Assembly (NCBI GenBank): GCA_004194705.1
Contig: SADC01000062.1
Span: 124,001-188,000 of the forward strand
Direction of reading: 5' to 3'
Length of the DNA: 64,000 nt
Source of the DNA: Ditylenchus dipsaci
Taxonomy: Eukaryota > Nematoda > Chromadorea > Rhabditida > Anguinidae
Positions 1 to 10,616 of the stretch are shown in pieces. A program made the position numbers and the translations under genes. The notes under the pieces were generated by a model. The model was not told where the DNA came from. It saw nothing but the letters and a program-made list of their open reading frames with translations, and searched no databases. Position 1 is the stretch's first letter. Each line of letters starts with the position of its first letter.

Positions 1-115
1 TCGAAGACCGATAAAATTCTTTGTGGCGTTTTGTTTTGACTAGAGCGATAAAACACCGATAGAATCTAAGGCGTGATTTTATCGGTATTTTATCGGTGTT
101 TTATTGGTGATTGAT
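1..115. repeat. Part of an interspersed repeat at window edge
   Basis: The motif CGATAAAACACCGATA and its complement TTTTATCGGTGTTTTAT recur several times in direct and inverted orientation. This looks like the right portion of a palindromic interspersed element whose left end lies outside the window. No coding potential is seen. Confidence 0.4.
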
Positions 116-169
116 TTCGCTGGATACCAACCAATTATCAATATTTTTTAACTTTTTTCATTGTGCAGG

Positions 170-870
170 TATGAGTTCATTAGCGCATCAAAAAGTGAAC
201 CGAAGCATTTTACTTCTAAATTCACTGCGGGTGGAGAATGACCATTGGCAGAAGGGTGCGATAATTTCAGCCGGCAAATGGAGACTTGATTGAGGATGTG
301 TTACTTTCAGCTACTTTTCTGAGGTTTGCCCTTTTGCTTCTTGCATGTCTATTTTACGTCTTGGGTTCAGTTATTCTGGGTACCTCAATCAGCACACGCG
401 AATATTGCTATTTCAAAAATAGATGGACAGACTATACAGCTCTCAGATTGTATTTAGAAGCGATATCGCATTTATTGAGTACTTGTCTTCAGTCGGTAAA
501 TGTTTAACTATCACACAGGTGTTCCCACCATCGAAAGTCTTCAGATGATTGCCTTGAATGGACCAGCAATGGCATGCCGAAACATGTCTTATGCGTGGAA
601 AATGTGATTTCGCTCCACAGATTTGATCGCTACGCTCTCATTATCGGTCCAAGTGCGCAGTCCATGGACTATTTAATGAAGCAATTCCCCAGCATACAGA
701 AGACGGGTTTTCATGACAATAGCTTTAGGTAATTTTATAGTTGATTGAATTTACGCTTTAGTTATTATATTTTAGGGAAGAATCTTGAATCAGCTCTCCA
801 ATTTGGCTGTACTCTTTTGGCGCAGGACATAAAGAGTTGTGATCCTATCCTGAGCCCCGTGCTCAACGGA
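170..870 (+). pseudogene. Cytoplasmic dynein 1 heavy chain fragment, with lesions
   Basis: Four exons can be aligned to the motor region of cytoplasmic dynein 1 heavy chain, around the stalk end and AAA5: 170-323, 371-495, 545-728 and 776-870. Recognisable blocks are SILLLNSLRVENDHW, VFRSDIAFIEYLS, LCVENVISLHRFDRYALIIG and [17 protein letters not shown], in family order. The RFDRY block resembles cytoplasmic dynein 1 rather than axonemal or IFT dyneins. The introns are about 45-50 bases with GT-AG ends. Frame is lost by single bases near 270, 292 and 776, all in short G or T runs. A TAG stands at about 418 where the family has tryptophan. After about 870 no further dynein homology is visible and no clear donor follows. 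This is either a decayed partial copy or a real gene portion with assembly errors. The homology is secure; the functional state is not. Confidence 0.8.
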
Positions 871-1091
871 TAAGTCTTGAGCACAACTTTTTTTGACTTA
901 ATTGTACCTTCGAAACTAAGGTAGTCCTCTATTTTCTGGGTGGACAACTTGAGTACAGCTTGAAAAGTTCTGAGGTTAAGCTTGAAAAATAGGTTGTAGT
1001 ACCCGGCAAAGAGATTGATCAATTCGTGGCCAAGACCAGCCCACTCCAAAATATGTCAACAATGTGTGAATGAGGGTGAAAGGCAGACTTA

Positions 1092-1501
1092 GGCCTGGTA
1101 CCCAATGAGTGCGAATTTTTTCATACCTCCTCACTCGGAAACGGACGTAACTTTTTATTTAAATTTTCAAAAATTATTCTGTTGGTGCTATTTTCTAGCT
1201 AAGATCCAGGGCTACCAGATAAGCTATTTATTAGCTACATGTGATTCAAAAATTTTGGATAAACATGAGTGGATCCATACTCTGGAGCCGCACTCGGATC
1301 GAGTGCGGATCCAGAGTACGGATCCACTCATTTTTAACAAACTTTTTAAACCGAGATCTACTTTATCAATATCTCATCTGGTAGCTCTAAATCTAAGCTA
1401 CAAGGTGGCAGCAACAGAATATTTTTTAAAATAAAAAAAAAATTTACGGCCGTTTATGTTTGAGGGGTATGAAAAAATCCGCACTCATTGGGTACCAGGC
1501 C
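1092..1501. mobile_element. Palindromic MITE, TTA target duplication (PIF/Harbinger-like)
   Basis: The left end GGCCTGGTACCCAATGAGTG and its inverted copy at the right end are flanked by TTA on both sides (1089-1091 and 1502-1504). The inverted repeat extends through most of the 410 bases. A 3-bp TTA duplication is typical of PIF/Harbinger elements. There is no transposase; the ORF inside is a shadow. Confidence 0.7.
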
Positions 1502-2363
1502 TTAGACTAAATTTTTTTTACTTTTTCGGGTTGCGTTTGGGTTCTAAAACGTGTTTTCTGCTTTAATTCGAGCATTCTAAAGATTGTTCGACAGTACTGA
1601 AATTACGTTTTGCAAGATTAACGAAAAATGTAAAAATACCATCAAATCGTAATTTTACTACTGTCAAACCATCTTTAGAACGCTTTAATTAGTGCAGAAA
1701 ACAAGTTTCGGAACCCAAAAACGTAAAAAAAATTTGATCCCAGTGGACGACCACTTGGTTTAGTTATTGCGTGGATTATTCAGTAAAACTGAGGTTAATT
1801 ATGGAAATAGGATATCGAGATTCTCTTAGGGATTTTTATCTTATTTCAGGCCATTTAGGTGGATATCCACTTGATCAGCTGGTACCCACTCCAGATTTTG
1901 GGGCCCAGATAGGTAAAATTATAATTTTGGTTTATATAAACAGGTTTCGCCAGGCAATTTTACAATGAAAAAAAGCGGTTAGTTTTCGAATTTGGCTAAT
2001 TTTTATTGGAAGCCAGGTGGATATCCACCTAGCCGAGGGATAATTACCCAAGGTTTTTGGCTCCACTTAGGGCAAAATTCAATTTCGATACAAACAAACA
2101 GAACTCCTTACACGATTTTAAGTCACAAAAAGGGTTTGTTATGAATTTGAACTGAATTTTGATTTTTCAAGCCATCCAGGTGGATCCAGCACACCCAATT
2201 CCATTCCCAAATGACCAGGGACCGAATGACGAGGGACCAAATAATTGGAGACCGAAAGACCTACCGCCTAGACAGGCTTTTGCTGGCACTTGCAACATTA
2301 ATTGGCACATTAGCTGGCACACTAATTACCGATGCACTCATTGCGACCCACTAATTACACATA
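1502..2363. other. No gene seen; inverted-repeat remnant
   Basis: Around 1510-1760 is a palindromic remnant related to the AAGTGGACGACCACTTGG family found again near 6430-6600, 60886-61283 and 62511-62853. The remainder is AT-rich sequence with no exon that I can support. Confidence 0.45.
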
Positions 2364-2494
2364 CAGTCAACTCCCGATTTAGTGTACACCCTGGGGACAG
2401 GTGTACACTGAATCGAGGGTTGATTGTAGTCATTTTTATTAACCGCCGGCCAAAATGATTGAAACCAGGTGTACACTAAATCGGGAGTGGACTG
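2364..2494. mobile_element. Short TA-flanked MITE with CAGTC ends
   Basis: The 131-base element begins CAGTCAACTCCCGATTTAGT and ends in its near-perfect complement, with TA on each side (2362-2363, 2495-2496). The TA duplication points to the Tc1/mariner/pogo superfamily. Six or more elements in this window share the CAGTC terminus. Confidence 0.7.
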
Positions 2495-2870
2495 TAACCC
2501 TAATACTATCCATGGCTATCTAAAATTATAAACCGTCACAAAATAAAAAGAAATCGATATTTTAGAAAGGTCGGTAATTTTTCTGAAGCACTTTCTTTGT
2601 CAAATGTGTGTTTCTAAAATGTATATTGCTTAAACACATTCTTTTCAGAAACGATCTTTCTTTAAACCTGTTTTGGCGAAACCATTTTTTTATAAACTTT
2701 GACTTTTTTCAAAAAATACTTTATTATAACTTCTAATTTAGGAACCTGGGTGGTGCCTGCAATTTTACCAAGATTCGTGATTTAGTTAGATTATAGTGAC
2801 TTCACCAAATATCACCTAACATCCACGCGAAAAACACAAAGAAAATAAGCAATTAGCTAAATATAAACCG

Positions 2871-2876
2871 TTTATT
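2871..2876 (-). terminator. AATAAA polyadenylation signal of the 202-residue gene
   Basis: AATAAA on the minus strand, about 95 bases past the stop codon at 2972. Its position supports 2972-3057 as the real last coding exon. Confidence 0.6.
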
Positions 2877-2971
2877 TGGTTCTACAGTCATACATTGTAT
2901 AGCAGAAATAGGATGATGTCAAAGGAAGTAACATTGCATGTCAAGGTGAAGGCTGATGGCTACCTTTGGCT

Positions 2972-3897
2972 TCAAGAACGGCGATTTCTCTTTTTCTTTT
3001 TGTGCTTTGGCGGGCGAACCACATCGGCGTCACTTGACTCGAATAAGGGCGGATTGTCTGGAAATACAGATGAAGTTAGGCTCAGCTCAAACATAAAGGG
3101 AAAAATTTACCTGAATGAGGCGGCTTTTTCTTTCCATGCTGCTGGAGGAAGTCTTGGAAGTTTCTGTTGTGCCTGTCTGATGATCGCTTGATACCTGTAA
3201 TGCCAAATATTGGGAGTATTTAGCGAGAGAAAAATGTAGAAACACACCTTTTGGAGAAGAGAGACGATTTGGTTTTCCCAACTGCTTCTGCTGCCAACTA
3301 TGCGAACTGGAAGTAGACGGAAGGTCTTCCACGCGAGGTCTCTGACCTGAACATTAAAAAATATATTGATCGGCTTTAAGGGACAAAAATCAAAGTCATA
3401 CTGGTCGAAGCATTGGAAGAATTATGCGAAAGAGCACTCTTGGGCATTACAGCCACGATCTTTGAGATGGGCGAGGTTTCCTGCAAACCTAAAAAGGCAA
3501 AATTATATATCCAGAAAGCAAGGCTCAGTTTTACCAGTTGGAGCAGTATCAAGAGCGACGGGGTTTCCTTCGGTTGAACGCCATGCATAATATTCTCTAG
3601 CAGAAAAGACGACTGGCGACGAATCTCTGAAAAAGACATCCGAAGTTAGTGGGAAAAAGGAAAAAACTATGTGCTTACTCTTTCCTTTCTCTTCTTCAAT
3701 CAGCTTCTTGATTTCTATTATTGAGCATATTAAAATAAACAAGGTAAAAAATAGACTTTATTTCACTTACCGCGCACCTGCTTAGCATCGTTTCTGGAAA
3801 TTTCCCCCACAAGCAAACCAAGATAATCAAGCCACTTTTCTTCCACGCCACGCTCTTCTGCGATCTTAATGGCGCGCTTCCACAGGTCCTGCTTCAT
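2972..3897 (-). CDS. Seven-exon gene for a 202-residue basic-tailed orphan protein
   Basis: I do not recognise this protein. Exons (minus strand) are 3897-3771, 3714-3679, 3624-3535, 3488-3402, 3346-3248, 3194-3111 and 3057-2972. Every junction keeps phase and the total is 609 bases including the stop. The start MKQDLWKRAIKIAEERG opens a predicted helical, charged N-terminal segment of about 55 residues ending in IKKLIEEEKGK. A Ser/Pro-rich, probably disordered middle follows. The C-terminus carries two lysine clusters, GKKKPPH and PPKHKKKKRNRRS, which look like nuclear or nucleolar localisation signals. An acceptor lies just upstream of the ATG, so a non-coding first exon is likely. The exon 3 acceptor uses the second of two adjacent AGs, the only choice that keeps frame. 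Gene structure is well supported; function is unknown. Confidence 0.72.
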
Positions 3898-3903
3898 AGC
3901 TAC

Positions 3904-4889
3904 CTAAACACATCAAAAATGTAGACAATGCGAATTTCACAATAAGTGAGATTCTTGCCACCTACCCTTAACTACAGTGATTTTTTGGACAAAAATCGAA
4001 AATTCAATTTGCTTATAAAAAGATTTCAATAAGAAGCCGTTGGTGAAATACCATTCATGCTCTATTAATAGCCCATGAGCGATAATATTCAACGCTACGA
4101 AAATATTCAAATTGTAAATCAAACATGGCCTTTACTCTGAAATCCTGTTCAAAAAGCGAGGGGTTTGCGATTATTAGGGAGTGGGCGATTAAAATAGCAA
4201 ACACGGTAAGACAATTTATGTGACCAGATGGATTTCATGTTAATTTTCATCCAAGAAGTCACCAAGTTAAGAGTTTTTATAGCATAAGATGGCTTTCGTT
4301 CATTATCTAAACTGCTATCCCACCAGTGCTTGATGAGACTTCTTCTGCATATTAAGTCGAACTTCGAAAATATTTAAGGCTCTTCTAGATAGTTGAATAA
4401 GTCGGTGGCATTCATGCTTTTTTAGAAAATAAAATATTTCCAAGTAGGTATCAGAGGCAACATGCGTCATAGATACTGCACCGAAAATAAAATAAGGCAC
4501 ACAAATAAATTGAAGCTCCACTAAACAAAGAAAAATAATTCGATATCCAAAATGGAAACACACATAGCAGTACTATTTGCCCTAAGAGATATTTCGCTTT
4601 AGGACTTTAATTATTTCTTTTAAGGATTTATTGTATTTCAATTTTTCGTTTTCAAAAAATCGTTGTGGGGTTGGTTTTTTCACTTATTTAAAAATAGTTT
4701 TTAAACGTCTTCTAAGTAACTTTTATATGCTGGAAACGATAAAAAGCCTTTTTGTGATACTTTTCTACATAAAAAGCTGATTTTCGAAAGAAAAAAAATT
4801 GACCGAAACTTGACTTTTTGCCTTGGAAGCCAAGGAAAACTAGAGATGATGACGGGGCGGGACAATTCGGGATAAAAAGAAGTGTTTTA
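3904..4889 (-). other. No secure gene; one weak candidate exon
   Basis: On the minus strand, about 4481-4318 follows an acceptor-like GTGCAG and reads SMTHVASDTYLEIFYFLKK and onward to a stop at 4315. It resembles coding sequence in composition but matches no family I know and has no clear partner exons. The rest is AT-rich and featureless. Confidence 0.25.
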
Positions 4890-5310
4890 AGGCGCGTCCC
4901 CAATGAGTGCAATGTAGAGTGCGATGTAAATTGCAAAAAAAAACGGCTGTAAATTTTTTTCTCGGCCGAATTTTTTTTCTGTTGGTACCATTACGTAGCT
5001 GAGATGCAGGGCTAAGCAATAAAAAAATTTCAGCCACATATCGCTGAAAACTTTTTGATAAAAATGCGTTTATTTGCACTCTACATCGCACTCTACATTG
5101 CACTCATTTAGTGAGATGTAGAGTGAAAATAAATGCATTTTTATCAAGACTTTTTCAGCGATATGTGGCTGGAAAAAATTTTATTTTGTAGCCCTGAATC
5201 TCAGCTACAAAATGGTACCAACAGAAAAGAAAGTTCGGCCGAGAAAAAAGTCTACAGCCGTTCCCGCCTAAACAAGTCAAAAAAATCGCTCACTCATCGG
5301 GGACATAGCT
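4890..5310. mobile_element. Palindromic MITE, TTA target duplication
   Basis: The ends AGGCGCGTCCCCAATGAGTG and CACTCATCGGGGACATAGCT are imperfect inverted copies flanked by TTA (4887-4889 and 5311-5313). The arms share an ATGTAGAGTG motif and meet near 5105. The subterminal CCCAATGAGTGC motif links it to the 1092-1501 element, so both belong to one family. Confidence 0.65.
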
Positions 5311-5494
5311 TTAGTCGGAGAAAAATGTATTGTCTCAAAGAAGGAAATTTTAGACTACTTGAAGTTAGGTGGCGGCAATTAGAGGCGAAGCAGTCATTTT
5401 GTCACAAATCATTCTGAAACAAATCGTTTATGCGCAAAATTTTATTTGCTTGTCTTGGCATATTGTTTTGAAACTGGCTTTGGTATGAGCAGAC

Positions 5495-5716
5495 AGTAAG
5501 AGGCCGAAATTCTGGAGATGGTGGCGTTAGATGAAAAAGGAATGCAGTCGGAAAGAGGCAGAGCTATTAGACTTCGAAGCTCAGCGATGAAGCTGAAGAG
5601 TGTGGACAGGCGAATCGCGAGGCAAAGAACCGAGCTGGTGCAAAGATATAACAGTGGTCAGCTGTATGAATATGTTAGAGCTCAGGCAAATTTCACCGTA
5701 ATGCATGAATTTTGAA
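5495..5716 (+). CDS. Candidate last exon of an unrecognised coiled-coil protein
   Basis: The frame reads EILEMVALDEKGMQSERGR and on through a charged helix with R/K/E/Q spacing, ending at a TGA at 5713-5715. Codon use looks more gene-like than its surroundings. An AG acceptor precedes it at about 5493. No upstream exon could be joined because a MITE ends at 5310, only about 180 bases upstream. It is either the 3' exon of a plus-strand gene or a chance ORF. Confidence 0.3.
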
Positions 5717-5959
5717 TCTGTTGAATCTGTAATTTTGGAGGTTTTTGTGGCACAGTCATTTTTCTGCCGGAAAAATTTTTACCTTTTTTTCTACCGGACA
5801 TGTGATATACCATTCGACGCCAAATTAATTGCTGAGCAATATGTCTACGGATGTCGGCCTCGATTTATGCTGAAAATTTTGAGTTATGGCCTTTTGTATT
5901 GAAGTAATTTTTTCCAACCACCAAAAATAGGCATTTCTTTAGTTCAACCATCCCCCCTC

Positions 5960-6835
5960 CACACTCGGATCGGGACACGGACAATTCATCCCCAGGACAA
6001 TTCATCCCCAGGGACAATTCATCCCCAGGGACAATTCATCCCCTGGGACAATTCATCCCCAGGACAATTCATCCTCAGGACAATTCATCCCCCGGGACAA
6101 TTCATCCCCAGAACAATGATATCACGTTTTTTAGGCAAAAACTTAGCAAAAACTTTTTCTCCCGTTTTCATTTAACCCGGTTCTGAAGAACTTTCGTACT
6201 CCATGAGAGTGCAGATAGTAGTATGAAGGCGGCGGTACCAATAAAGTGGTACTCAGGTGTTAGTACCAAGGCACTGACTAGCTATAGGTTCAAGCCCCGT
6301 ATCCAATTAGCAGATTTCCTTTCACTCTCACTTTTACTTGCGCTCTCACTCTCAGTGTGTACCGAATAGGAAAAAATTCTTCTCAGTCTTACTTCACTCT
6401 CACTTCCAGGGAAAATGTTGCGAGGATTTAAATTTTTTAGTCTGAACCAACCAAACCCTGTTTCACTATTATCAAACCATCTTCAGCATGCCCGAATTAA
6501 TCCAGAAAATAAGGTTTGAAACATGAAAAACGTGAAAAAAATTTGATCCAAGTGGACGACTACTTAGTTTAGTTGGTGCGTGGATTAGTAAAACTGGAGT
6601 TGGATCATAGAAAAACAATTAAAAATTTAAAAGTTCATTACAAGACGAAAATATTACTACCCAGGTACCTTTACACTACCTGAGTTCTCCAACCTGGGTA
6701 CAACAAATCAACTGTGGCCGTGGGATATTGCGGCGCGAGGATATTTTTTCCGTATTTGTTCTGGGGATGAATTGTCCCGGGGGATGAATTGTCCTGGGGA
6801 TGAATTGTCGCGTACCCACTCGGATCAACCCACAA
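5960..6835. mobile_element. Element with 17-bp tandem repeats as inverted ends
   Basis: From about 5989 to 6115 a unit like GGACAATTCATCCCCAG is repeated about eight times. The inverse, GGATGAATTGTCC, is repeated three times at 6767-6812. Outside both lies CACTCGGATC, inverted (5960 and 6817). The interior carries a tRNA-like stretch near 6235-6310 and a remnant of the CCAAGTGG palindromic family at 6430-6600. It looks like a non-autonomous foldback element with later insertions. Confidence 0.55.
6236..6312 (+). other. tRNA-like (B-box) sequence, probably SINE-derived
   Basis: The 11-base GGTTCAAGCCC at about 6286 matches the RNA polymerase III B box, and TGGTACTCAGG about 35 bases upstream resembles an A box. 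I could not pair an acceptor stem, so this is not a functional tRNA but a tRNA-derived repeat head or pseudogene. Confidence 0.35.
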
Positions 6836-7306
6836 ACTCATTTTTTCTGCACAACAAGGTATAAGAAGCATTTTTAAAAACTTTCTAAATAAAAAAATTG
6901 AATTTTACCCCAAAAATTGCCACCCACCCCTTGGGGGTAGACGGTCTTTTTAGGGTATTTTTGACCGTATTTTAACCCTTTTAAAGCAAAATCTAGGTAA
7001 AAATGCTATTTTTTGAACACTTTTTTACTTTCTCGGGCCTACCGCATAAATAAACTCTGGTATTCATATGTTTTTATGCATTCATAGCAGGGTTCGTAAT
7101 GAAAATTTTTGAAAAAAAGAACATTTGGGTAAAAAAAGATTTTATTTCATTTTATCCAGTGCTTATTGCTATTTTGAAGCGAAAAAAAAAAAGATTTTGA
7201 CTAAAAACTTCAAAAATAAAAAGATTTTGGGTTCCGAAAAAGGACAAATCTTTTTAAAAGAGACGATTACAAACCCTGATTCATAGTCATTTTCGAGTGG
7301 TTTGTG
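6836..7306. other. No gene seen
   Basis: AT-rich sequence with short imperfect inverted repeats of AAAAAGATTTT type. No exon, RNA gene or element boundary could be supported. Confidence 0.4.
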
Positions 7307-7314
7307 TCTCAAGT

Positions 7315-8833
7315 CAGAGGTGGGCAAAGATCAGATCAGATCAGTTCAGATCAGATCAGATCAGTTCAGATCAGATCAGATCGCCGAAGATCAGATCAGA
7401 TCAGATCAAGATCAGATCAGATCGGCATAATATTTTTTTTCTTTAATTTTGTCAAATTTGACACTTTAAGTCAAAATTTAGCGGCGAAACGTATTTTACA
7501 CATAGTTGGGAAAAGATCAGATCAATTTAGATCAGATCAGTTCAGATCAGTTCAGATCAGTTCAGATCGGGTCAGATCGGGTCAGATCGGGTCAGATCAG
7601 TTCAGATCGGGTCAGATCGGGTCAGATCGGGTCAGATCGGCTGAGATCGGCTTACATTTTTTCTTTAATTTTGTCAAATTTCACACTTTGAGTCAAAATT
7701 TTACGGCGAAACGTATTTTACAGTCAAAAATAAAGGTTTATTGTGTTTTTAACTATATATTTAATTACAACTTTTGTCGGTAGATTTTTTTCGGCTGGAA
7801 AAACTTTTCATTCGGACACTGGATTCGTGTTCAGCATGGTCTTCATAAAGTAAAGCTTCTTTTGAAATTTCAGAGTCACTGTCAAATTTTGAATTTCGTT
7901 CAAGATAATTAACATTTGAATTTAAAATTTCAATCTTAATTGTCTTGAGCGGAAATCAAAATTTGACGGGGACTCTGAAATTTTGAAAGAAGTTTTATAA
8001 GCAAATCGACCACGCTGAACACGAATGCAGTGTCAGAATCAAAAGTTTTCCCAGCGGAAAAAAAGTTATAAAAAATTTGTGTCACAACTTATATATTCAT
8101 TTTGCACATTTTGTCATAACTTGACAATGAACTATAGTTGCATTCAAAGCCAAAATGACAGTGACATTCTGCTCTTTGTTTTTGTTTTGATTATTCAGCT
8201 ATATTTTATCTCTGCACAAAGTTTTTTGCTTGTAGAAAGTAAGAATGGAGCGTTTTGAAAATCGCTACTCCAATAAACAAGTGGTGATTTATCTTAAACC
8301 TTCAAATCGAAAGAGTCAATGGTTAGTATTTTCAAAAAGCTAAATTCCTGGCGGTCATTTTGGTATATTATGAGCGTGGGTGTAGTATGACCATCATGGC
8401 GCATTAATTGAAAGCCTGTGGGTACCCAGCTGGATTTTGACCCTGCACAATGTGTTACCTCCCGGACCCTTTTACACCTACTTCATCAATGATTGTAGCA
8501 AAAAGGAGCCCCGCCATCGTGTTCACCGGGAAATTCTGCACAGTAATCAACAACCGATCTGAACTGATCTGACCCGATCTGACCCGATCTGACCCGATCT
8601 GAACTGATCTGAACTGATCTGAACTGATCTGATCTAAATTGATCTGATCTTTTCCCAACTATGTGTAAAATACGTTTCGCCGCTAAATTTTGACTTAAAG
8701 TGTCAAATTTGACAAAATTAAAGAAAAAAATATTATGCCGATCTGATCTGATCTTGATCTGATCTGATCTGATCTTCGGCGATCTGAACTGAACTGATCT
8801 GAACTGATCTGATCTGATCTTTGCCCACCTCTG
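7315..8833. mobile_element. hAT-like element with GATCAG-repeat long inverted ends
   Basis: The ends are CAGAGGTGGGCAAAGATCAG and its complement, typical of hAT termini. The 8-bp TCTCAAGT is duplicated exactly on both sides (7307-7314 and 8834-8841). Each end has about 270-400 bases of GATCAG/TTCAGATCGG microrepeats broken by a conserved segment with AAATTTTGACTTAAAGTG. A second inner palindrome spans about 7815-8035. No transposase is present, so it is non-autonomous. ORFs rich in SDQIRSDQ are translations of the repeat. Confidence 0.85.
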
Positions 8834-8842
8834 TCTCAAGTA

Positions 8843-8935
8843 TGTGTGTGTGCGCATCTCAACCCCAAGCAACCAAGCCCGCTGCGCCCCCTTCAGGGGT
8901 GCAGCGGGCTTGGTTGGTTAGAGATGCGCGCACAG
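8843..8935. repeat. Strong GC-rich hairpin
   Basis: The arms TGCGCATCTCAACC...CCGCTGCG and its complement fold around a short CCCCTTCAGGGG centre, giving a stem of about 40 bp with a CCAAGCCCGCTGC core. It abuts the hAT-like element's target duplication. It is probably a small palindromic MITE; a hairpin RNA cannot be excluded. Confidence 0.6.
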
Positions 8936-9664
8936 TTTATAATAATCTATATATTAAAATGTAGCCTAAACATTCATCTACAAGAAGAATTGAGCCGATT
9001 TTCGTAAAGTTGAAATTTTAGAAACTAGAGACCAATTAAAGCAAACAACTGGCATTTTTCCGAGTAATCACAGGTGTTTTTGCGTTTTTCACCTAACTTT
9101 TGCATAAAACACCCAAAATTTGCATTTTTGCATACTTTTTAGGTAACAAAATGAAGCAAATTTACTCTTCTATCAGGCCTCAGCCTCCTTTTTGAGGTTT
9201 TTTAATAATAGGTTGATATTTCAGGCCCGTAACAGTGGCAGAACGAGATGAATACATTTAGCATATTTACCGAAAACACGATTGACATCTCTAAAATTTG
9301 AGTGTTTTGGGGCAAGTAATGGCTTTTTTCAATGCCCTAGATGTGACAAAGCTATTGCAAATAAGTTCACACTGTAAAAACGAAAATGAAATCAGTTACA
9401 AACCGTGGGTTACATGGGTCACATCATGTGACTCACATGTATCGAAATGTCAGTCAATTTTCAAATTTTTTCAATTTGGCGCAAAAATTCAAAAGTGATT
9501 ATGTTTGGCTGTATATCGACTGAAAAAGTGATTACTGGAAAAGTGTAAAATCGCAAAATGTGTCTTTTGAACAGTCGGATTGGTGAAACGTTAACTCGAA
9601 CAATGTACAACTCTCAAAAACATAACTCGAAAAACGAAGAACTCACAGAAAAGCTGTTTTTTAA
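8936..9664. other. No gene seen
   Basis: AT-rich intergenic sequence. The ORF at 9298-9498 has no recognisable domain or splice partners. Confidence 0.4.
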
Positions 9665-10302
9665 AGGAGGACACACTTTAAGGGGGTATTTTGACTAGAA
9701 AATGGAATTTCAGACCTTAAAGGGCCATTGCCGTCTCAGACAACGGTTGTCCCCGCCAATTCAATTTTTTTCCTAATCATTAAACTTCTGTACTGATTTT
9801 TTAACTTGGTTTCTAACAAAACTATACCTAAAATTAAATTCTAGGCCCTGTTTTATTAGAAACCAGGCTGAAAAATGCGTATAGAAGTTGAATGATGAGG
9901 CATGAAAATTTGAATTGGCGGGGGATTTGTTTCAAAACTCAAGTTTTTATCGGTGTTTTAGCGGACATAGTTACATACAAGTCTATGCTCAAAATGACGC
10001 CAGAAAGCAGGGCTACATTTCAAGTATGAGGTTGTATATGACTGTGCATGAAAAATTTGCGAAAAAACACAATTTCTCAAAAAGCATCGAAAAATTCCTG
10101 TAAGCCTGGACTTTTGTGGTTGGATTCATGGCTATGGATTCATGCCACCGTCGGTTGGATTCATGGCTATTTCGATTGCTGTGAAAAAAATAGGTGTTAA
10201 AAATGAAAATTAAATTAACTTAAAGTCGCAAAATTCCATTTTCTAGTCAAAATAATCCCCACTCAGCCCCCCCCCCCCCCCACACCTAAAGTGTGTCCTC
10301 CT
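9665..10302. mobile_element. TTAA-flanked MITE (piggyBac-like target)
   Basis: The ends AGGAGGACACACTTTA and its complement are bounded by TTAA on both sides (9661-9664 and 10303-10306). TTAA duplication is the piggyBac hallmark. A second terminus-like GGGCCATTGCCGTC follows a TTAA at 9718 and matches the 12259 element, so a related element may be nested. A run of about 16 C lies near 10266-10281. Confidence 0.65.
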
Positions 10303-10442
10303 TTAAAAATTTCGATCTTTTTTCAGGGTTTAGTCACTTCACATTTTCTAGCTAACAATCGTAATATAAAGACCTTAAGCACCATGAGCTCAATTTTTTT
10401 ACAATTACTTCCTCAGTTGTTTCTGACCAGCGGGTATCACAG

Positions 10443-10616
10443 ATGTGCTTTCAAAAAAACGCTTATAAAGATGAAAGGGCTCAAGCTGGTCCCGCTGAAG
10501 ATGACGCAATGAAGAAGCCGAGGAAGACAGGCAAGCACATACACAATACGTTGGAGAAGCCCTTGTGTAGTGCGTCTAACTTGATGTTGATGCTGACTTT
10601 ATTGATTGGAAATTAA
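10443..10616 (+). CDS. Candidate short ORF or terminal exon, unrecognised
   Basis: A 57-residue frame starts MCFQKNAYKDERAQAGPAED and continues through a basic stretch, KKPRKTGKH, to TAA. An acceptor-like CCAG lies just upstream at 10431. The composition resembles a nuclear protein tail. No partner exon or polyadenylation signal was found, so it may be spurious. Confidence 0.28.
   Translation: MCFQKNAYKDERAQAGPAEDDAMKKPRKTGKHIHNTLEKPLCSASNLMLMLTLLIGN

Noticed and set aside
7304..7783. 159-residue ORF rich in SDQIRSDQ (and the minus copy at 8486-8872)
   Set aside because: It is translation of GATCAG microrepeats in the inverted ends of a hAT-like element.
8843..8935. Rho-independent terminator or riboswitch
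   Set aside because: The context is eukaryotic and the structure is best explained as a small palindromic repeat.
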